Source of the DNA: DASPOF01 sp035626155
GTDB taxonomy: Bacteria; Desulfobacterota; Binatia; Binatales; Binataceae
Direction: 5' to 3'
DNA length: 12,876 nt
Assembly (NCBI GenBank): GCA_035626155.1
Contig: DASPOF010000011.1
Coordinates: forward strand, 1-12,876
The position numbers and the translations under genes are program-made. The notes beneath the pieces were generated by a model. It saw nothing but the letters and a program-made list of their open reading frames with translations. It made no database searches and was not told the origin of the DNA. Each line of letters starts with the position of its first letter. The stretch's first letter is position 1. Positions 12,192 to 12,876 of this stretch are shown here, piece by piece.

Positions 12192-12876
12192 ATGAAACGT
12201 TCCAAGAGATCGAGTCTGGCGCTGGTTCTGGCGGCGTCGCTGCTGCAATGCCCCGTTGCCGCGCCAGCGTTCGCACAGACGGTACCCGATGTCACGGCCC
12301 AGCCCAACGTTGGGCCGGACGTCAAGTCATACTTCCCTGAACCGTACAGGGGCCCTGAACTGCCGCTAAGGGAGAAGATCGAGTTGCTGCGGTCGCGGAT
12401 CAAGTATGTGTTCGTGATTTTTCATGAGAACGAATCGTTCGACCATTACTTCGGCACCTACCCGGGCGCCAATGGCCTCTTCAGCGCGCCGAACGGCGTC
12501 ACGCCCGCCAACGCGACGCCCAGCTTCGTGCAAAATTACCTCGATACCTCGCTCAAGACTGTGACAATCTCCCCCTTTCTGATGCCGCAAGCGGTCCAGA
12601 CCTCGAATAAGACGATTGTGCCGATCTATCCCGCCGACGAAATTTCGGTCGATCACAGCCACCAGGGCATGGCGAACGGCCTGGATATCGACCCGACGAC
12701 CCACATCGCGGCGAATGATCGTTACGCGATGGATCAAGAGGGCCTGACGACCAACGCGTCCAACGACATCGTAACCAAGACGGGTGCGTCACCGACCTCA
12801 ATCTCACTCGCGGCAAAGCAGAAAGCTGAGACCAACCTCGGCCACATCGATTGCGACACCATCCCGTTCATGTGGC
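12192..12876 (+). CDS. Secreted phosphoesterase, PF04185 family (acid phosphatase/phospholipase C-like), 3' end cut by window
   Basis: The frame is open from the ATG at 12192 to the window edge (228 codons). Residues 1-28 form a Sec signal peptide: basic MKRSKR, a hydrophobic core, and an A-F-A site before Q29. After a proline-rich linker, IKYVFVIFHENESFDHYFG (70-88) is the N-terminal metal-binding block of the PF04185 family, which in relatives reads (Q/H)ENxSFDHYFG; E79 and N80 occupy the metal-site positions of the AcpA/PLC fold. DHSHQGM (154-160) and GHIDCDTIPFMW (217-228) continue the family pattern. The remaining catalytic residues lie beyond the window, so completeness and substrate (phosphomonoester or phospholipid) cannot be judged. 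It points away from the rho array and is not part of it. Family confidence is high; exact substrate is unknown. Confidence 0.88.
   Translation, partial: MKRSKRSSLALVLAASLLQCPVAAPAFAQTVPDVTAQPNVGPDVKSYFPEPYRGPELPLREKIELLRSRIKYVFVIFHENESFDHYFGTYPGANGLFSAPNGVTPANATPSFVQNYLDTSLKTVTISPFLMPQAVQTSNKTIVPIYPADEISVDHSHQGMANGLDIDPTTHIAANDRYAMDQEGLTTNASNDIVTKTGASPTSISLAAKQKAETNLGHIDCDTIPFMW

Noticed and set aside
12240..12260. Lipoprotein signal (LLQC) in the phosphoesterase leader
   Set aside because: Gln before Cys does not fit a lipobox, and an A-F-A signal peptidase I site follows eight residues later.

Overview
The window looks like a chromosomal core region of a GC-rich, Gram-negative-type bacterium. 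The evidence is an RseP site-2 protease, a PssA/Psd route to phosphatidylethanolamine, class I ketol-acid reductoisomerase, a short EF-Ts and a DUF465/YdcH-like protein. The gene order rpsB-tsf-pyrH-frr-uppS-cdsA-rseP followed by ilvN-ilvC-psd-pssA resembles the former Deltaproteobacteria (Desulfobacterota) and related uncultured soil lineages such as Binatota. That placement is an inference from gene order and I cannot confirm it without a search.

From 11328 down to position 1, fourteen genes lie on the minus strand in one tightly packed array: rho, rpsB, tsf, pyrH, frr, uppS, cdsA, rseP, tsaB, a DUF465 gene, ilvN, ilvC, psd and pssA (cut by the window edge). Three junctions are 4-base stop/start overlaps (pyrH/frr, frr/uppS, psd/pssA). 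uppS/cdsA overlap by 14 bases and tsaB/DUF465 by 40. No gap exceeds about 110 bases. The array moves from transcription termination and translation (rho, rpsB, tsf, frr), through UMP kinase, to envelope lipid synthesis (UppS makes undecaprenyl diphosphate, CdsA makes CDP-diacylglycerol), membrane proteolysis (RseP), tRNA t6A modification (TsaB), valine/isoleucine synthesis (IlvN, IlvC), and finally conversion of CDP-diacylglycerol to phosphatidylserine (PssA) and phosphatidylethanolamine (Psd). Two partners often found in such arrays are absent: dxr between cdsA and rseP, and ilvB before ilvN.

Upstream of rho, 11362-12191 holds no convincing gene but much structure. There is a good minus-strand promoter about 240 bases before rho, two strong stem-loops in the rho leader, helically phased repeats near 11776-11814, a run of GC-rich inverted repeats, and a near-perfect complement of the 16S rRNA 3' end. 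On the plus strand, from 12192 to the right edge, is the 5' part of a secreted PF04185-type phosphoesterase (acid phosphatase/phospholipase C superfamily).

I did not find a mobile element, CRISPR array, RNA gene or clear new defence or biosynthetic system. The most unusual points are non-coding hairpins at gene junctions (cdsA-rseP, rpsB-tsf, rho leader) and residue changes in otherwise conserved enzymes (Rho P-loop and bicyclomycin pocket, CdsA signature, a large RseP insertion).
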